From Gnetum montanum (taxonomy: Eukaryota; Streptophyta; Gnetopsida; Gnetales; Gnetaceae), in NCBI GenBank assembly GCA_015680685.1, contig MNCI01004881.1, positions 443,976-505,975 of the forward strand: a DNA stretch of 62,000 bases, written 5' to 3'. A program made the translations under genes and the position numbers. Position 1 is the stretch's first letter. The number at the start of each line of letters is the position of its first letter. This document shows positions 60,176 through 62,000 of the stretch, piece after piece. A model generated the notes under the pieces. It saw nothing but the letters and a program-made list of their open reading frames with translations, did no database searches and was not told where the DNA came from.

Positions 60176-60384
60176 TGTTGGAACTTAAAAAAGTAATTAA
60201 TTATGAAGTTGAAACTAAAATTGAATTTTTTTTACATTTAGTAAGACCCTTAGGATTTGTTGGGCTAGTTTTAGACTTCCTTTTTAGGGATTTTTTTTGA
60301 AAACTTAGTGTAACCTACTTGAATCAAACTTGTGACCTGGATTTTCCAAGCTAATACTTCTATTACTAAGTTAACACGTCATTG
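60176..60384 (-). repeat. SINE-like repeat copy 3, diverged
   Basis: TGTTGGAACTTAAAAAAGTA at one end; the tRNA-like head at 60300-60384 has the B-box-like AGTTTGATTCA on the minus strand. The middle is expanded or interrupted. Confidence 0.45.
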
Positions 60385-60466
60385 TAAGACATATAGCCAA
60401 TATGATATCTAAAAAAAATTTGTAAAAGAATATAATAATAACTCAAGATGGAGGGTGTAGAGTTGT

Positions 60467-60600
60467 TGTTAGAACCCAAAATAACTAAAAACATAGCTAC
60501 ACCCCAAGAGTTATAGAAATTTATAAATTAGTACTACATAGTAGAATCGAACTTGTGACCTAGGGTTACTAGGCTAAGACCCATATTGCTAATAATGGCT
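60467..60600 (-). repeat. SINE-like repeat copy 4
   Basis: Minus strand TTAGCCTAGTAACCCTAGGT then AGTTCGATTCT (good B-box match), and a body with TTGGGGTGTAGC. Close to the fragment at 5845-5945. Confidence 0.55.
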
Positions 60601-60702
60601 TAAGTGTGACTTGAATTACAAACCTATTATGTGCAAATCCTTGTTAAATAATGAGCTAACTAAGTAAACCATGTTTCATTTGTAAAGGCTTGGGAAGAGG
60701 GG

Positions 60703-60850
60703 TGTTGGAAACTTGAAATAATTGTAATATAGGTACACCCCAAGATATAGAGTCTAATTAGAACATTATAACTTAGCTTTACCTACTAGAATCAAACCCA
60801 TGACTTTGAGCTTTGAAATTAAGAGTCTTACCACTACACTAACATCTCAT
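60703..60850 (-). repeat. SINE-like repeat copy 5
   Basis: Minus strand TTAGTGTAGTGGTAAGACTC (A-box region), GGGTTTGATTCT (B-box), body TTATAATGTTCTAATTAGAC ... AATTATTTCAAGTTTCCAAC. Same order and orientation as copy 1. Confidence 0.62.
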
Positions 60851-61109
60851 TTACAAAAGCTTGTAAGTAGCAAATATCATTATGCTAACCATGTGAACAC
60901 ATGCTAGAGTTAAAAGGTGAGGAAGTGTAGCAATTTTATTCTAACCCTAGTAATGTCATTATTAGCTATATTATGTTAGCAAGGAATTGCTTACATGGTT
61001 AGAATATGTAACTTGTGGTTTGCAATTCATAAGTTAAATTCTAAGGATTATGCTAAGTTGACATACTATTATTATATTTAATAATGTTCCTACTTTATTA
61101 AATATGAAT

Positions 61110-61332
61110 TTTGCAGATGACTCCCTTTTTATGATAAAAAATGACAAAGCTATTGTAGATTGTCATTTTTATCATGTTGATCAATACTCCAAACTTTCAA
61201 GTGCTTAGATTAATTGGTTTAAATATTTTTTTTTTTGCAATAAGGGGGTTCAAGAATGGGCTTTGTCTAAATCTTGGCATTTTCTAGAAAATTCAGATGT
61301 TTTCAAGTTATTAGACATTCCTTTTTTCTTTG
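61110..61332 (+). pseudogene. LINE reverse-transcriptase fragment
   Basis: FADDSLFMIKN at 61110-61142 is the catalytic box of non-LTR (L1-type) reverse transcriptase. It is followed by a segment ending in LDIPF, corresponding to the KYLGIPL motif usual ~70 residues downstream. One stop interrupts it. The fragment is cut by the LTR at 61338. Left part not recognisable. Confidence 0.6.
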
Positions 61333-61337
61333 CCTAA

Positions 61338-62000
61338 TGATGAGTGGTGGAGCATCCAACATTTTACCATACAAGTCACGAGTGCTCACACACAATTAGA
61401 TCATAATCTAGGGATGGTCAATGTTATTATGCTAAGGGTTGATATTGGGTTCATGATCGTTGTCTTCTAGCTTTGAGCTAGTAAAGTTCAAGTGTATGAT
61501 TTAGCTTGTAGTGAGGCATATGATTAACTGATGTTGTAGGGCTTGAATAACTCCTAGTGGTATTCATAACAAAATTTAATAATAGAAATCTAAATCTAAG
61601 TAATGATTGCAATGTAAATCTATTCTAGTCTATAGCAATGAGCATCCGATCTTGGCTTATCTTACACATCTTGGACTCATGTAATCATTATTGGGATTAC
61701 CAAGTGAGTTCACTATTGTGAAAATCAAGTGAAACCACTATGATATTACCAAACGATTACACTTTAATGCTCAAAACTAGTTTTACTCATTCTACTTTTC
61801 TAATAAACAAGTAAAGGATAGTACTTGGAAACATAAATGATTAACTAGGAAAGTAGGACATTAAGCTAAGTAAACATAAAGAAAACTAAGTGGATGCTAC
61901 AATGGTGAAAAGAAATATCAATCTTTATTTTTGGTCATGAACTATGCCCAAGTACACTTCACTTGAATGAAGATTTTGTAAAACTACTTAACACCACATT
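61338..62000 (-). repeat. Partial LTR at window end (minus-strand element)
   Basis: Starts TGATGAGTGG like the LTRs at 4943, 37372 and 46420, and contains reversed CTTGGTAA-type modules (61688-61760). No primer site lies to its left, so this is the 3' LTR of a minus-strand element extending right of the window. CCTAA at 61333-61337 is the candidate target duplication. Confidence 0.68.

Overview
The window is plant nuclear DNA: one intact, intron-containing host gene in roughly 55 kb of decayed LTR retrotransposons. Long nested elements, AT-rich filler and LTR families packed end to end suggest a large-genome land plant, possibly a gymnosperm. That is an inference; the species cannot be named from the sequence. 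No rRNA, genuine tRNA gene or CRISPR array was seen.

Host gene (26.2-30.8 kb, minus strand). A class I (RPD3-type) histone deacetylase closest to plant HDA6 can be assembled from eight in-frame exons. It encodes about 487 residues and keeps the catalytic histidines, zinc ligands and tyrosine. Intron 4 appears to use a GC donor, and intron 2 carries a tRNA-derived SINE-like insert. The gene sits on a ~6.4 kb island (25.1-31.5 kb) between transposons.

Left arm (0-25.1 kb). A plus-strand LTR end (1-208) is inserted into the RNase H region of a broken minus-strand Ty3/gypsy element (209-5844). Next come a degenerate coiled-coil ORF (6.7-8.7 kb), an LTR with gag (8.7-10.9 kb) and a 1 kb insertion between 20-bp direct repeats. 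Two tandem members of a gag-only family follow: LTR-gag-ORF2 remnant-LTR-gag-ORF2 (12.1-25.1 kb). They have gag and a second ORF, a tRNA-Asp-type primer site and LTRs full of GATATC palindromes, but no protease, reverse transcriptase or integrase.

Right arm (31.5-58.2 kb). Three elements are nested. Element A, a chromovirus-like Ty3/gypsy with an initiator-Met primer site (31537-58238), is split by element B (33540-53488, duplication CTAAT). B is split by minus-strand element C (37372-47223, duplication ATGGC). B, C and the left-arm elements share LTR ends (TGATGA...TCATCA), a tRNA-Asp primer site, related gag and 3' noncoding blocks. The gag-only elements therefore look like non-autonomous relatives of B and C that could have used their enzymes. 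All coding regions in these elements carry stops or frameshifts.

Right edge (58.2-62 kb). A cluster of tRNA-derived SINE-like repeats of at least two types, a LINE reverse-transcriptase fragment, and the start of another minus-strand LTR that leaves the window.
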